Source: G942493375 sp942493375
GTDB lineage: Bacteria; Armatimonadota; UBA5829
Reading direction: 5' to 3'
Assembly (NCBI GenBank): GCA_942493375.1
Contig: OW818698.1
Location: 5,704,001-5,768,000, forward strand
DNA: 64,000 bases
The position numbers and the translations under genes were made by a program. How positions within the stretch are numbered: the first letter of the stretch is position 1; each line of letters opens with the position of its first letter. This document shows positions 51,270 to 61,072 of this stretch, in pieces. Under the pieces are notes generated by a model. It was not told the origin of the DNA, did not search any database, and saw only the letters and a list, made by a program, of their open reading frames with translations.

Positions 51270-53360
51270 GCTGATTTTTCGGTAGAAGAGCAGGCGGGCT
51301 GTTCTTTTGGTGGGGATGACTATGTTTAGGTTTGTGTCCCCAAGGTCTGTAACCAGCTGCCACTTCTCATGTGTGTCTGCATCCTCGAACTCATAGGTTG
51401 CTTCTTCTGTTAGTCCCCTTAGAGTGAAATCGGCAGTTGCTAGAGGGCTTTCTGAACGGCGGAATGCTGCTACTACGCCTTCATTCATTTCCGGATGGTG
51501 AAGCTGGTATGCCATCCAGGCATCCTTATTCAAAGAACAAGTGATAAGCGGGTAGTAATCACCATACCAGTATGGACGGATGCGCATATAGTCCCGCATC
51601 ATCTGCCTGTACCATTCCCAAGTGGCTTCATCATATTCCGGCCTTTTCAGTCTGCCGCATTCATCCAGCATGAATTCACCGGCAGGCGCCAGACCTGAGC
51701 GGAATGCATATGTATCATTCGGTTCTGCAACCGGGCTGGTGCCATTAAGTGGGATCCAGTGTGAAATCCCTACTGTATGGAGCTGGAGTAAATCGTGATC
51801 TACCGGGAAGCAGTTGTAATCGGACCGCCACAGAGCCAGCGTGCGTGTAATGGCTTCAAGGTCCAGTCTTCGTCCTCCACTGGAACAGTTGCCTATAAGC
51901 AAATCAGGATATTTACGTTTGAGCTCATCCCAGAAGTGATACAGCCCTTCTGTGAACCTTATCTCAGATATACCTCTGCGTCCCGGGGGATCTTTGCGTG
52001 CAAAGCATTCCTGTATTCTCCAGTAGTTGAAGTCTTCTTCGTAGATATCAATGCCTATGTCTTCCACAAAACCTGACACTGTATCTATAGCCCACTGGCA
52101 GGCTTCCGGATTTCCCAGATCAAGCAGCAGTTCATCCCTTTCATTGAAAGGTTCATCATTATGTTTTAAGAACCACTCCGGATGGTCCAATGTGACTTTT
52201 GTGCCATATGTAGCTCTTAATGGCTCAGCCCAGAGGATGGTTTTCATTCCTGCTTTGCGTGCAGCTTCTCGTATGGGTCGAAGTCCGTGTGGGTGCCGAT
52301 ATGGGTTTGCCCACCAGTCTCCTGTCCTCCCCCAGTCACCATTAAAGACATCTGTGCTGGCTTCTGGGCTGTTCCCATACCATCCTGCATCTATCCAATA
52401 GTAATCGTAGAGCAGTTTGTGATCAGTGATTTTCTTTATCATCTCCAGATGTTCAGAAGTTGGGGCTCCCCCAAAGGTAGCATGAGGGAATGGAGGCACA
52501 ACGGGTTTACCATCAACCTGCGGGGTATGATGCGCAAGCAGGAACTGCCTCAGCACGTTCTCTCCATGGATCGGTTCACCTTTCCAATACAGGACCATAA
52601 TGCTCGGAGTCCGGATACTTTCACCTGGGAGCAGTTTTGAGTCCAGAAACTCCATTCCGGCTTTTATCTGCATATTGCCTTCGCCATCATGGATGAAATC
52701 AGCTACCCATTGACCACTCCAACCAATAGCCACAACAATGCCATCATCCCCGGACTGCAGATTGAAAAATGGCAGCCACTCAACGGAAGAGCGTCCATCA
52801 GCCCATTCATTGAATGGATTGTAACCCTTACCTGGATTTAGATGTATCGATTTTGCAGGTGTCCGCAGATGGGCCATGACTTCACTCACATATTCGAAAT
52901 CATTCGGAAGCTCATCTGAGCCTCTTGAATGATGAAGAACGGGAACAGCGCCAGGCGTCTTCCAGAGAAGATCGATTGCGGATACTTCTGAGATAGCAGG
53001 CGAATCTTCGCTTGATGTGTTAGTAAAATGCAAGACCCATTCAACTGCAGGGAAATCTGCATATTCTGTGATTTCAATGGTGCAGAGCAGTCCGGAAGTT
53101 GGATCCGTGCTTGTGAGGGTGTGGATTCGTTTGCCATCGGTCCAATCACCGGATTTGCGATCCCATCCAGCTTTGTCCAAGACCTCTTTACCGTTGGAGT
53201 CTCCATACTTGAAGCTTACGGGCATTCCGGCAGGTATACGGTCTTTCCAGATATCTTTACTTCCGGGCACCGGACCAGCGCCAGTAATTCCGGCGGTCCA
53301 GTCACGTATGAAACTTAACTCGTTTTTGCTTACTACTGATGAACATACAAGATTTGCCAT
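51267..53360 (-). CDS. GH36 alpha-galactosidase-like enzyme (second of tandem pair)
   Basis: The 697-residue protein has the GH36 plan: N-terminal beta-supersandwich (about 1-285), TIM barrel (290-610) and C-terminal beta domain (620-697). DYYWIDAGWYG starts the barrel, YEEDFNYW places the nucleophile at D443 and LWRSDYN the acid/base at D514; CSSGGRRLDLE lies between. Classical enzymes have K-x-D before the nucleophile (YLKWDxN), whereas here it is E-E-D-F-N, so the subfamily is unusual. No signal peptide. GAGAGGAA precedes the ATG. It lies downstream of its paralogue with a family A repeat between; the TAA stop belongs to a family C repeat. Confidence 0.85.
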   Translation of the reverse strand: MANLVCSSVVSKNELSFIRDWTAGITGAGPVPGSKDIWKDRIPAGMPVSFKYGDSNGKEVLDKAGWDRKSGDWTDGKRIHTLTSTDPTSGLLCTIEITEYADFPAVEWVLHFTNTSSEDSPAISEVSAIDLLWKTPGAVPVLHHSRGSDELPNDFEYVSEVMAHLRTPAKSIHLNPGKGYNPFNEWADGRSSVEWLPFFNLQSGDDGIVVAIGWSGQWVADFIHDGEGNMQIKAGMEFLDSKLLPGESIRTPSIMVLYWKGEPIHGENVLRQFLLAHHTPQVDGKPVVPPFPHATFGGAPTSEHLEMIKKITDHKLLYDYYWIDAGWYGNSPEASTDVFNGDWGRTGDWWANPYRHPHGLRPIREAARKAGMKTILWAEPLRATYGTKVTLDHPEWFLKHNDEPFNERDELLLDLGNPEACQWAIDTVSGFVEDIGIDIYEEDFNYWRIQECFARKDPPGRRGISEIRFTEGLYHFWDELKRKYPDLLIGNCSSGGRRLDLEAITRTLALWRSDYNCFPVDHDLLQLHTVGISHWIPLNGTSPVAEPNDTYAFRSGLAPAGEFMLDECGRLKRPEYDEATWEWYRQMMRDYMRIRPYWYGDYYPLITCSLNKDAWMAYQLHHPEMNEGVVAAFRRSESPLATADFTLRGLTEEATYEFEDADTHEKWQLVTDLGDTNLNIVIPTKRTARLLFYRKIS

Positions 53361-53467
53361 TATGAAATTCCTCTCAAACGGGGGGATGTATCAGGGTGTA
53401 GTATAGCTTTCGGGGAAGATGGTGTCAATTTGGGTTTAGTGGTAACAGTTCAATAATACGGAACATT

Positions 53468-53535
53468 GTCATCCTGAGGAACGAAGGATCTGCTTTCCAT
53501 CTAGAAAAAGCAGATCCTTCGTTCCTCAGGATGAC
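53468..53535. repeat. Family A palindrome between GH36 paralogues
   Basis: Core arms and a GGTAACAGTTCAATAATACG left flank. It lies 30 bases beyond the stop of the upstream GH36 gene. Confidence 0.85.
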
Positions 53536-53564
53536 ACACGCGCCTCAGAATGACAAAACACTAT

Positions 53565-55664
53565 TCAGCTGATCTTGCGGTAGAAAAGTAGTTTGGATGC
53601 TCTTTGGGTGGGGATGGTTATGTTTAGGTTGGCATCCCCCTGGTCGGTTGAGACTGTCTGCCACTTTTCGCTGGTGTCTATGTCTTCGAATTCATAGGCT
53701 GCATTTGGTATCAGTCCCTTTAAGTTGAAGTCAGCAGTAGCTAACGGGCTTTCGGCGCGACGGAATGCTGCTACTACGCCTTCGCCAAGGTCAGATCTGT
53801 TAAGTTGGTAGGCCATCCAGGTGTCGGCCTTCAAGGAACAGGACATCAGTGGATAGAAGTCTCCATACCAATAGGGGCGGACTCGGAGGAACTCTACCAT
53901 CATTTTCCTGTGCCAAGCCCATGCATCCGGATCATTGTCATCCTTTTTCGCGAGACCGAACTCATCTATACAGAACGAACTTGCTGCAGAAAGTGCAGAT
54001 CGGAACCCATATGTGTCATAAGGATCTGCGCTGGGGCTTGTTCCACTTAACGGTACCCAGTGTGCAAGACCGGCTGAATGGACCTGCAGGGCATCGTGGT
54101 TTACGGGGGCAAAGCAGTTGTAGTCTGTTCGCCACAAAGCAATGCTGCGGCTGCAGGTCTCCAGATCGATTCGACGACCTCCGCTGGCACAGTTGTCTAT
54201 TAACAGGCCAGGATGACGTCTGAGGAGTTCGTCCCAGAACTTATATAGACCCTCTACGAAACGGATCTCAGTGATTCCCTGTCTACCTGGTGGATCATTG
54301 CGGAGGAAGCACTGCTGGCTGCCGAAGAAGTTGTAGTCTTCCCTGTAGCAGTCGATGCCAATTTCGTCTACCAACTTCGAAACGGTCTCTATAGCCCACT
54401 GGCATCCGCCTGGGTGTCCCAGGTTCAGCAGCAGGCTTTCACCAGGCTGCGCCGGCTCTCCAGTGAGACTCAGGAACCACTCAGGATGCTCCAGGGTTAC
54501 CGGGGTGTTGTATGTAGCTCTCAGCGGTTCTATCCAGAGCAGGAACTTCATGCCTGCTTCTCTAGCAGCATCGCGTATAGGCTTCAATCCATCCGGGTGG
54601 CGATTGGTGTTTACCTGCCAGTCCCCTGTGACTCCCCAGTCTCCATGGAATACGTCCGGGCAGGGCTCCGTGCCGGTTCCATACCAGCCAGCATCTATCC
54701 AGTAGTAGTCATATGGCAGGTCGTGGTCTTTGATCTTCCTTATCAATTCCATATGCTCAGCAGTCACCGAACCTCCCCAGGAACCATGGGAGAATGGAGC
54801 TATTGCCGGCTTTCCATTTTCCTGCGGGTTGTGGTAGGTAAGCATAAACTGCCGGAGAACGTTCTCACCATGGGTCGGATTATCCTGCCAGTAGAGGGCT
54901 AGAATCCGTGGTGTGCGGATGCTCTCACCCGGTTTAAGCTTAAGGTCGATGAACTCCATCCCAGCCTTAACCTGGACATTGCCGGTGCCATCATGAATAA
55001 AATCAGCTTCCCACTGACCAGTCCAGCCTATTGCTATCGCTAACCCATCATCACCGGACTGCAGGTTGAAGAATGGGAGCCAGTCTACTGATGAACGTCC
55101 GTCTTTTGCCTGCTTGAGCGGAGTGTCTCCGGCCCCTGAGTCCATATGTATGGTTCTGGAAGGCATTCTCAGCTGGTGCAGGCTATCGCTCATATACTCG
55201 AAGTCATCGGGTCTTTCATCGGAACCTCTGGAGCGGTGCAGAATAGGGACAACCCCCGGAGTCTGCCAGAGCAGATCGATAGCTGAAACCTTTGAGATTG
55301 CGGGAATTTCCTTATCTGACGAGTTTGTGAAATGAATAACCCACTCGACGGCAGGGAAGCTGATGTATTCTATGATTTCGACTGTTATTACGAGATCGGT
55401 GGCGGTGTCGGTTGCAGTGAGGATGTGGGATCTAATACCATTGTTCCATTCCCCGGGTTGGAGTATCCAATTAGCTTTCTCTAAAACTTCAATACTGCTG
55501 CGGTCTCCATATTGGAAACTTATTGGCACTCCGGCAGGTATGCGTGTTTTCCAGCAGTCCTGCGTATTTTGCTCCGATGTGGCGCCGGTGATAGCGGCAA
55601 CCCAGTCATGGATGAAATTCAACTCACAGTTGCTGACTTCTGATGAATATGTATGTTGTTTCAT
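53565..55664 (-). CDS. GH36 alpha-galactosidase-like enzyme (first of tandem pair)
   Basis: This 699-residue paralogue aligns with the previous gene along its whole length (SAIDLLW, VLHxSRGSDE, WLPFFNLQSGDDG, ADFIHDGxGN). Its catalytic segments are CYREDYNFF for the nucleophile (about D444) and LWRTDYN for the acid/base (about D515), with CASGGRRIDLE between. The nucleophile context again lacks the Lys of classical GH36. The two copies have diverged at the residues after the nucleophile, which suggests different linkage or side-group preference. GAGG stands before ATG 55664. Both probably act in the cytoplasm on imported oligosaccharides. Confidence 0.85.
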   Translation of the reverse strand: MKQHTYSSEVSNCELNFIHDWVAAITGATSEQNTQDCWKTRIPAGVPISFQYGDRSSIEVLEKANWILQPGEWNNGIRSHILTATDTATDLVITVEIIEYISFPAVEWVIHFTNSSDKEIPAISKVSAIDLLWQTPGVVPILHRSRGSDERPDDFEYMSDSLHQLRMPSRTIHMDSGAGDTPLKQAKDGRSSVDWLPFFNLQSGDDGLAIAIGWTGQWEADFIHDGTGNVQVKAGMEFIDLKLKPGESIRTPRILALYWQDNPTHGENVLRQFMLTYHNPQENGKPAIAPFSHGSWGGSVTAEHMELIRKIKDHDLPYDYYWIDAGWYGTGTEPCPDVFHGDWGVTGDWQVNTNRHPDGLKPIRDAAREAGMKFLLWIEPLRATYNTPVTLEHPEWFLSLTGEPAQPGESLLLNLGHPGGCQWAIETVSKLVDEIGIDCYREDYNFFGSQQCFLRNDPPGRQGITEIRFVEGLYKFWDELLRRHPGLLIDNCASGGRRIDLETCSRSIALWRTDYNCFAPVNHDALQVHSAGLAHWVPLSGTSPSADPYDTYGFRSALSAASSFCIDEFGLAKKDDNDPDAWAWHRKMMVEFLRVRPYWYGDFYPLMSCSLKADTWMAYQLNRSDLGEGVVAAFRRAESPLATADFNLKGLIPNAAYEFEDIDTSEKWQTVSTDQGDANLNITIPTQRASKLLFYRKIS

Positions 55665-56141
55665 TGCAATTTACCTCAAGTTCAGGCTTATGTATCCAGG
55701 GCGAAGTATAGCTTCCGGAGGGGGAAATGTCAAGGGAAGAAGGGAAAGGGTGAATTATGAGTTATGAATTATGAATGAAGGGAAGGGAGGGTCGACTGTG
55801 AGCAAAGCCCCCGGTTGATATGCATCGGTATCAGAGTGGAGGGGGAGCAGAAACGTATATGTTATAGTCACACCACTATCCCCCGAAACGCCGATGCCGA
55901 TGCACCAGCCCGCATTATTCATGATTGACTCAGCTTTTGCCTCTACTGCCGGGCAAAAGCGAAGCTTCGTGAATAAAGCGGGTTAGCTGACTGCGAAGAG
56001 GACATCTGTATTTATGAATGAAGGGAAGGGAGGCCGAACTGGGGTTCGGCGGTTCCAGGGTGGGGGATTTGTTTGGTTTTTGGGGAAATGGGTTATATCT
56101 GGTAGAGAAGTAAAACGAATATATAATTGGAGATTTATGAT
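55665..56141. other. Divergent intergenic region without a gene
   Basis: It holds two direct copies of GAATGAAGGGAAGGGAGG (55771-55789 and 56014-56031), a GCATCGGTATCAGAG unit (55821) with GCCGATGCCGATGCACC (55891), and GCCTCTACTGCCGGGCAAAA (55938). An open minus-strand frame here overlaps the repeats and has no support. Confidence 0.65.
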
Positions 56142-56561
56142 ATGAAGACACTTTATACTGGAACTGCAACTGTTGTTGGTGGAAGAGAAGGGCATGGGAA
56201 GACTTCTGATGGAAAACTGGATCTTGATTTGAGTGTTCCAAAGGGTCTGGGTGGTCCGGGTGGTGATGGCACTAACCCTGAGCAGTTGTTTGCAGTTGGC
56301 TATTCAGCTTGTTTCCTGGCAGCAATTAATTATGTTGCAGGGCAGAAACATAAAGATGTAGGTGAGGTTTCGATTACCGGCGATGTGCATATAGGCACTG
56401 GTGATGACGGCGGCTTTGCGCTTGCAGTTGATCTGCACTGCAAACTTCCCGGAGTTTCCCACGATGAAGCTACGGAAATTGTGAACGAAGCACATGCCAG
56501 TGTATGCCCTTACTCCAAAGCAACCCGCGGCAATATTCCGGTGAATGTGACCGTAGAATAG
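56142..56561 (+). CDS. Ohr/OsmC family organic hydroperoxide reductase
   Basis: The 139-residue protein is the size of Ohr. The two redox cysteines are visible: FAVGYSACF (C57) and ASVCPYSKATRGN (C122), and the N-terminal TLYTGTATVVGGREG is the Ohr opening. It reduces organic and lipid hydroperoxides with lipoylated partners in the cytoplasm. I chose ATG 56142 with GGAG eight bases upstream. A rho-independent terminator follows. No OhrR-type regulator is adjacent. Confidence 0.92.
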   Translation: MKTLYTGTATVVGGREGHGKTSDGKLDLDLSVPKGLGGPGGDGTNPEQLFAVGYSACFLAAINYVAGQKHKDVGEVSITGDVHIGTGDDGGFALAVDLHCKLPGVSHDEATEIVNEAHASVCPYSKATRGNIPVNVTVE

Positions 56562-56600
56562 GCCTGTAATATACATATACATACCTCACGTAAAGAAGCA

Positions 56601-56646
56601 AAAAGGCGCGGATGAACCAACAGGTTTGTGTGCGCCTTTTGTTGTT
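56601..56646 (+). terminator. Ohr gene terminator
   Basis: AAAAGGCGC and GCGCCTTTT with an inner AACC..GGTT stem, followed by GTTGTT. Confidence 0.75.
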
Positions 56647-56730
56647 CGTCTGTAAAGGATGGCAGATATGTAAACCCAAATAATTATGTGGCAGCTTTAG
56701 TGGTTTATCTGTATGTTTTACTCGGGTTTA

Positions 56731-56759
56731 TTGACTACCCAAAGTGGGTGTGCTAGACT
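56731..56759 (+). promoter_or_regulatory. Promoter of the beta-propeller pair with operator-like palindrome
   Basis: TTGACT-17-TAGACT with TGC before the -10. The spacer contains ACCCA-AAG-TGGGT (56737-56749), an inverted repeat in the same place as the operator at 45634. Confidence 0.6.
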
Positions 56760-56823
56760 TGCGGCATGAACCAAAGCACGGGTGGGTTTTGTGACTGCCT
56801 GGAGCGTTTTTGGAGGAGTTGTA

Positions 56824-58026
56824 TTGCAAGTTAAAATAGTGGATTTCACTGAGCTGCCTGTTCACGATACAACCTGGGCTATGAATGCCGGGCCTGACGG
56901 GTGTGCATATGTTGGGGCGTGCTGTGAGCACCTTGGCGGGGTAGCTGCAGTGGTGGTTCGTTACAAGGTAGACGGGACCCGTGAACTGCTTATAGACATG
57001 GGTGAAGCTACCGGGCAGCCTGCTGACAATGGCAGGGCTACGCAGTGCAAAGTGCACGATGCACTTATTGTTGACGATGACGGTGTGATGTATGCAGCTA
57101 CACACTTGAGCGGTCCTCCGCTTGGGCAGATGGTCTACAACCCCTGGGGGAACTGGGGTGATCCGCATGTGAGTTTTGCCGGGGCAACTCTGGCTGTATA
57201 CGATATATATAAAGATGAAATGATCCGCACAGAGCTGCTGTATCCTCAGGAGGGCTGCCGGTGTCTGGCGCTCGATAAAAAACGGCAAAAATTGTATTCC
57301 TGCACTTATCCTCTCAACCATTTCCATGTATGGGATATCGAAGCACGGACTGATACCGACTATGGACGTATCGGCGCAGTCAACCCGATTGTCATGTGGA
57401 CTGACCCTGATGGAAACGGCTATACCTGCAACGATTTTGGCCGGGTGTTAAGATTTGATGCCGAAGCACAGCGGTTGGACGAGTTGGACCAGTTCGTCCC
57501 GCATCCTGCATTCCAAAAAGGGTGGCATAATGTAAGTTATGATATAGTCACATGCCATGACCCCTGGAAAGTAGTCGGCGTAGTATGGAATGGTTTCCCA
57601 CACCTCTGGATCTATGACATGAGGGGCGAAGGCACTATGACCGACCTTGGACCTGTCCATGATGGACTGACCGGACATGAACCTAATGAAATCAACAGCA
57701 GCCACATCGCAGGCCTGTGTTTTGGACCGGATGGCAAGCTATACTATAGTGCAATGACTGAGTGGCCGGAATCAGGTCATCCTATCAGTCATCTGTTCAG
57801 GATGGATGTTGATACCGGGGAACGCGTTGACCTGGGACCGCTATATGACCCTGAATTAGACCAGAACGTGTGGTATGTCAGCCGTGCCATGTGGATTTCC
57901 AGGCAGGATATGATAGGGGCGGTTGTCGGACGGACACCGACCGGCGTTGTCCATATCCACTTTGAAGAGAACGAGCTTACAGACCTTGGCGACCCTGCAT
58001 TTACCAAAATGCGGCTGTGGGGATAA
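56824..58026 (+). CDS. Cytoplasmic beta-propeller protein (first of two)
   Basis: The 400-residue protein is built from repeated four-strand blades such as AMNAGPDGCAYVGAC, IVMWTDPDGNGYTCND and GLCFGPDGKLYYSAM, each with a PDG turn. That is the pattern of NHL, SMP-30 or YVTN-like propellers. It has no signal peptide. Several His and Asp residues (HVWDIEARTDTD, HEPNEINSSH) could bind metal or ligand. I chose TTG 56824 because GGAGGAG lies five bases upstream; an earlier frame opening at 56782 has none. It ends 11 bases before its neighbour, and the two are co-transcribed. Function unknown; a lyase or lactonase of sugar acids is one possibility. Confidence 0.65.
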   Translation: MQVKIVDFTELPVHDTTWAMNAGPDGCAYVGACCEHLGGVAAVVVRYKVDGTRELLIDMGEATGQPADNGRATQCKVHDALIVDDDGVMYAATHLSGPPLGQMVYNPWGNWGDPHVSFAGATLAVYDIYKDEMIRTELLYPQEGCRCLALDKKRQKLYSCTYPLNHFHVWDIEARTDTDYGRIGAVNPIVMWTDPDGNGYTCNDFGRVLRFDAEAQRLDELDQFVPHPAFQKGWHNVSYDIVTCHDPWKVVGVVWNGFPHLWIYDMRGEGTMTDLGPVHDGLTGHEPNEINSSHIAGLCFGPDGKLYYSAMTEWPESGHPISHLFRMDVDTGERVDLGPLYDPELDQNVWYVSRAMWISRQDMIGAVVGRTPTGVVHIHFEENELTDLGDPAFTKMRLWG

Positions 58027-58037
58027 AGGAGAATAAC

Positions 58038-59183
58038 ATGCCTATCGATTTAAGTAATCACAAATGGCCGGTGAGAGATATAGAACTCCGTTCAAAACCT
58101 GAGAGCGGAGAATTGACCCACTCTGCATATAAAACATTCGTCAGTGAAGGTGCTTTATATGTAAGGACAATAGATTTTAACGGGCAGATGAGAGCTATCC
58201 CACGTGAGAGTTCTATGATAACTGCAATGGGATACGATGACCATATGGTCTATGGAGCGACAAAGGGAGAGCAGTCATGGTTGTTCCAATATGCCCTGCT
58301 TTCATTTCGGGAGGCTGCGATTCCGTTCTGTCCGATCCCGGACTGCACTGAAACGACTGCAATAATAGTTATGGGGCACGAGGCTTATGCGGCTGCAAAC
58401 AATGCTACCGAGGGCAGGATCATCAAGATAACGGGACTTGGTCTGCCTGGGGATGTTATCCAGGAATGGGGAATTCCCAGAGCACAGTTTGAAGATATCG
58501 TTGTGCCGGTACCTGGTGAACGGATAGCGAAGATGATCCAGAGCTCTTCGGGTGATTTCTATGGACTCACAGCTCCGAGCGGGACTATCTTCAGGTTCGA
58601 TCCGGAAACTGGTGAGTCAGATATAATAGCGCCTGTGAACTCCATAAGGTTCTTCGGGTCGGTGCTGGTTGAAGACAATGAAGGCAGCATCTACACCTTT
58701 GGGGCTGTTGGTAAGATGATGCGCTACACTCCTTATAACAACAAATTTGAAGCCACCAGCGTGAAAGTCCCGTGCTTCCCTGGCCGGGGACCTTACGCAA
58801 AGATCTCCGCAGCAGTCTATGACCCTTCACAGAACCGGATTTATGTCGGGGACACAGAAGGCTTGTTGAATGCGATCTGCCTTGATGACGAATCGATCAT
58901 CACCCTGGGCAAACCTGTCCCACTTGGTGGAATAGACCACCTGGTCAGGATAAAAGACGGACGGATATACGGTGTCGCCGGTGGACTGGACGGGATGTCC
59001 CACCTGTTCGTATACGACCCAAGAGTCGGCAGCCTGCGCGACTTGGGTGTGTGCTGTGCGACAGTTGAGAAGGGATGGTACGGCTACAATTTCGGAGCAA
59101 TGCTATCCACCCCCGACGGCCGAATAGTCCTCGGCGAAAACGACCACATGGGCTGCCTGTTCAGCTACTATCCGCCTTTATAG
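58038..59183 (+). CDS. Cytoplasmic beta-propeller protein (second of two)
   Basis: A 381-residue protein of the same general architecture: VRTIDFNGQMRAIPRES, GDFYGLTAPSGTIFRFDPET, GSIYTFGAVGKMMRYTP, NRIYVGDTEGLLNAI and DGRIYGVAGG are successive blades. ATG 58038 has AAAGGAG upstream, overlapping the stop region of the first propeller gene. The two share little sequence beyond the blade pattern, so they may form a heteromeric complex or carry out successive steps. No signal peptide, no catalytic motif I can name. The transcript ends at 59213-59246. Confidence 0.65.
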   Translation: MPIDLSNHKWPVRDIELRSKPESGELTHSAYKTFVSEGALYVRTIDFNGQMRAIPRESSMITAMGYDDHMVYGATKGEQSWLFQYALLSFREAAIPFCPIPDCTETTAIIVMGHEAYAAANNATEGRIIKITGLGLPGDVIQEWGIPRAQFEDIVVPVPGERIAKMIQSSSGDFYGLTAPSGTIFRFDPETGESDIIAPVNSIRFFGSVLVEDNEGSIYTFGAVGKMMRYTPYNNKFEATSVKVPCFPGRGPYAKISAAVYDPSQNRIYVGDTEGLLNAICLDDESIITLGKPVPLGGIDHLVRIKDGRIYGVAGGLDGMSHLFVYDPRVGSLRDLGVCCATVEKGWYGYNFGAMLSTPDGRIVLGENDHMGCLFSYYPPL

Positions 59184-59499
59184 GGTAGAGGCATATTATT
59201 AAAGAAAATCATGGGATTGGATGTCGGTATCCAGTCCCTTTTTTAATATCTCACGCAAAGGCGTATATTTAGCATTTCACGCAAAGCCGCAAAGGCGCTA
59301 AGAAGGGATTGCGGAGCCGGCTTTTATACACTATGTGGATTGACTTCGGGAAGAGCCCAACGAAAAACTGCCTAACTTTTGAGCGTTAGCAGATTCCCTT
59401 CTTTGCGCCTTTGCGGCTTTGCGTGAAATTAAATAGCTTTGGAATCCGAGACTTGCTAAAATATACGAGCAGACCTATTAGTTTTCGGGGTGAATTGTG
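59184..59499. other. Intergenic region with terminator and long inverted repeat
   Basis: After the terminator, TTTCACGCAAAGCCGCAAAG (59275-59294) and its complement (59408-59427) form arms about 115 bases apart, with an extra CTCACGCAAAGGCG copy at 59250. No gene is seen. Confidence 0.7.
59213..59246 (+). terminator. Terminator of the beta-propeller operon
   Basis: GGGATTGGAT and ATCCAGTCCC (one G-T pair) with loop GTCGGT, followed by TTTTTT. Confidence 0.85.
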
Positions 59500-61056
59500 A
59501 TGAATGAAGCTGAAGTCCGTGATTTAGTTGCTGAAGTTATTGTTTTGCGGAATCATCCGGATTGGCGGGAGGATGATTTTGAGTTGATATCCTCGGGTGC
59601 TGTGCGGAATTCGCAGGTTGGGAGTGAGGATAACGTCGAACTTAGCGCTCAGATGCGGGGGATGTGTCCGGAACCGATGCTGCTGGGGGCTGATATGGAG
59701 TGCGGCAGCGGGTTCGTGAGGGACGGGGTTGAGCTGCCTCCTCAGATGGCGATTGGTGCTTCCGGGAGTGAGGAACTGGCGTTTGAGTGGGGATTGGCGG
59801 TTGGAGCGGAGGCAAGACGGATCGGGCTGGATGTGATCTGGAGTCCTGTGCTGGATGTAAATACCAATCCGGACAATCCTATTATCAATGTGCGGTCATT
59901 TGGTGAGGATGTTGGGCTGGTTTCAAGGCTTGGCGCTGCGATGACCCGCGGGTTGATTGCGGGCGGTATTCATCCTGCTGCAAAACACTGGCCTGGGCAC
60001 GGAGATGTGGCTATCGATAGTCATATTTCACTGCCTACGCTGCATTTGAGCAGAGAACGGCTGGAAGCTGTCGAATGGCCTCCTTACCAGGCTGCAGTTG
60101 CTGCTGGGCTGGAGAGTGTAATGACCGGGCATTTGCTGGTCCCTGAGATCGACCCGGACTATTGTGGAACTGTGAGTCCGACTTTGATCGGCATTCTGCG
60201 CGATCAGCTTGGGGTCAAGGGTGTGCTGTTTACTGATTCTATGGGGATGGAAGGGTTGCGCCAGACAATGGATTCCGGGGAAGCTGCGTGGAGAGCGTTA
60301 GCTGCCGGGCATTCCCAGTTATTAGTTGACTACAAGAGATCTCCGAAAGAAACGCTTGAAGCAGTTGTTGCGGCGTGTATGGATGGTCGAGTGCCTGAGT
60401 CAAGTTTGCGAAATGCAGCGGCGCAGGTCAATGAACTGAAAGCCCGCAGGGCAGCCCTGCCTCCGGCACAGGAGAGCAGTCAGACGATTCCAGCATTGCG
60501 CAGACTTGGGCGAAAAATGGCAGAAGCATCGCTGACTCGGGTTGGACCTGCTCCTGAGCGTGGAAACATCGGAAGTAAGCCATTGTTGATAGTCTGTGAT
60601 GATTTGGACCGCTGGGGTGCTGGAATTGCAGACGAAAAGACCGGTCAGAAGCTTACAGGCACACATCCGCTTGCAGAGCTTATGAAGCAGAAGCTCAACT
60701 GCGATGTAGTTCTGTGTGATGAAGAACCGACCCCTGAGGATATTGCAAGGGTCCATTCTGCTGTAAAGGAACGCGACAGTGTGATCGGAGCAACATTCGC
60801 TCATATTCTGTGCTATAAAGGCGATGGCGCAAGGCTTCCTGCAGCTCAGAGTCAGTTGTGGAAGCAGGTTGCTGCAACTGGAAAACTAAATGGGATGATG
60901 CTGTTCGAGTCTCCTTACGCGCTGTGCGATTTGCCGGAGGGGATACCGACTGTTGTTGCATATGGAGCAGAGGAGTTCAGCCTGCAGGCAGCGGTGGAAG
61001 GTATTCTTGGGGAGAGAGAGTGTCCGGGTGTTATGCCGGTTAGTGTTAAGCGGTAA
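59500..61056 (+). CDS. GH3 beta-N-acetylhexosaminidase-like enzyme
   Basis: The 518-residue enzyme has a GH3 barrel (about 1-320) and a C-terminal alpha/beta domain (345-518). KHWPGHGDVAIDSHISLP is the NagZ-type acid/base loop with the Asp-His dyad (D173, H175), and LFTDSMGMEGL places the nucleophile at D246. This favours beta-N-acetylglucosaminidase over beta-glucosidase activity, although the second domain makes it longer than classical NagZ and closer to two-domain Bacillus or Clostridium forms. No signal peptide. ATG 59500 follows GGGGTG; GTG 59497 is adjacent. The next small gene begins 16 bases after the stop. Confidence 0.86.
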   Translation: MNEAEVRDLVAEVIVLRNHPDWREDDFELISSGAVRNSQVGSEDNVELSAQMRGMCPEPMLLGADMECGSGFVRDGVELPPQMAIGASGSEELAFEWGLAVGAEARRIGLDVIWSPVLDVNTNPDNPIINVRSFGEDVGLVSRLGAAMTRGLIAGGIHPAAKHWPGHGDVAIDSHISLPTLHLSRERLEAVEWPPYQAAVAAGLESVMTGHLLVPEIDPDYCGTVSPTLIGILRDQLGVKGVLFTDSMGMEGLRQTMDSGEAAWRALAAGHSQLLVDYKRSPKETLEAVVAACMDGRVPESSLRNAAAQVNELKARRAALPPAQESSQTIPALRRLGRKMAEASLTRVGPAPERGNIGSKPLLIVCDDLDRWGAGIADEKTGQKLTGTHPLAELMKQKLNCDVVLCDEEPTPEDIARVHSAVKERDSVIGATFAHILCYKGDGARLPAAQSQLWKQVAATGKLNGMMLFESPYALCDLPEGIPTVVAYGAEEFSLQAAVEGILGERECPGVMPVSVKR

Positions 61057-61072
61057 AAAGGGATGTTGTAAC

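Noticed and set aside
55930..56241. Two overlapping minus-strand open frames upstream of the Ohr gene
   Set aside because: They cover repeat copies (GAAGGGAAGGGAGG) and the start of the Ohr gene, and show no protein family features.
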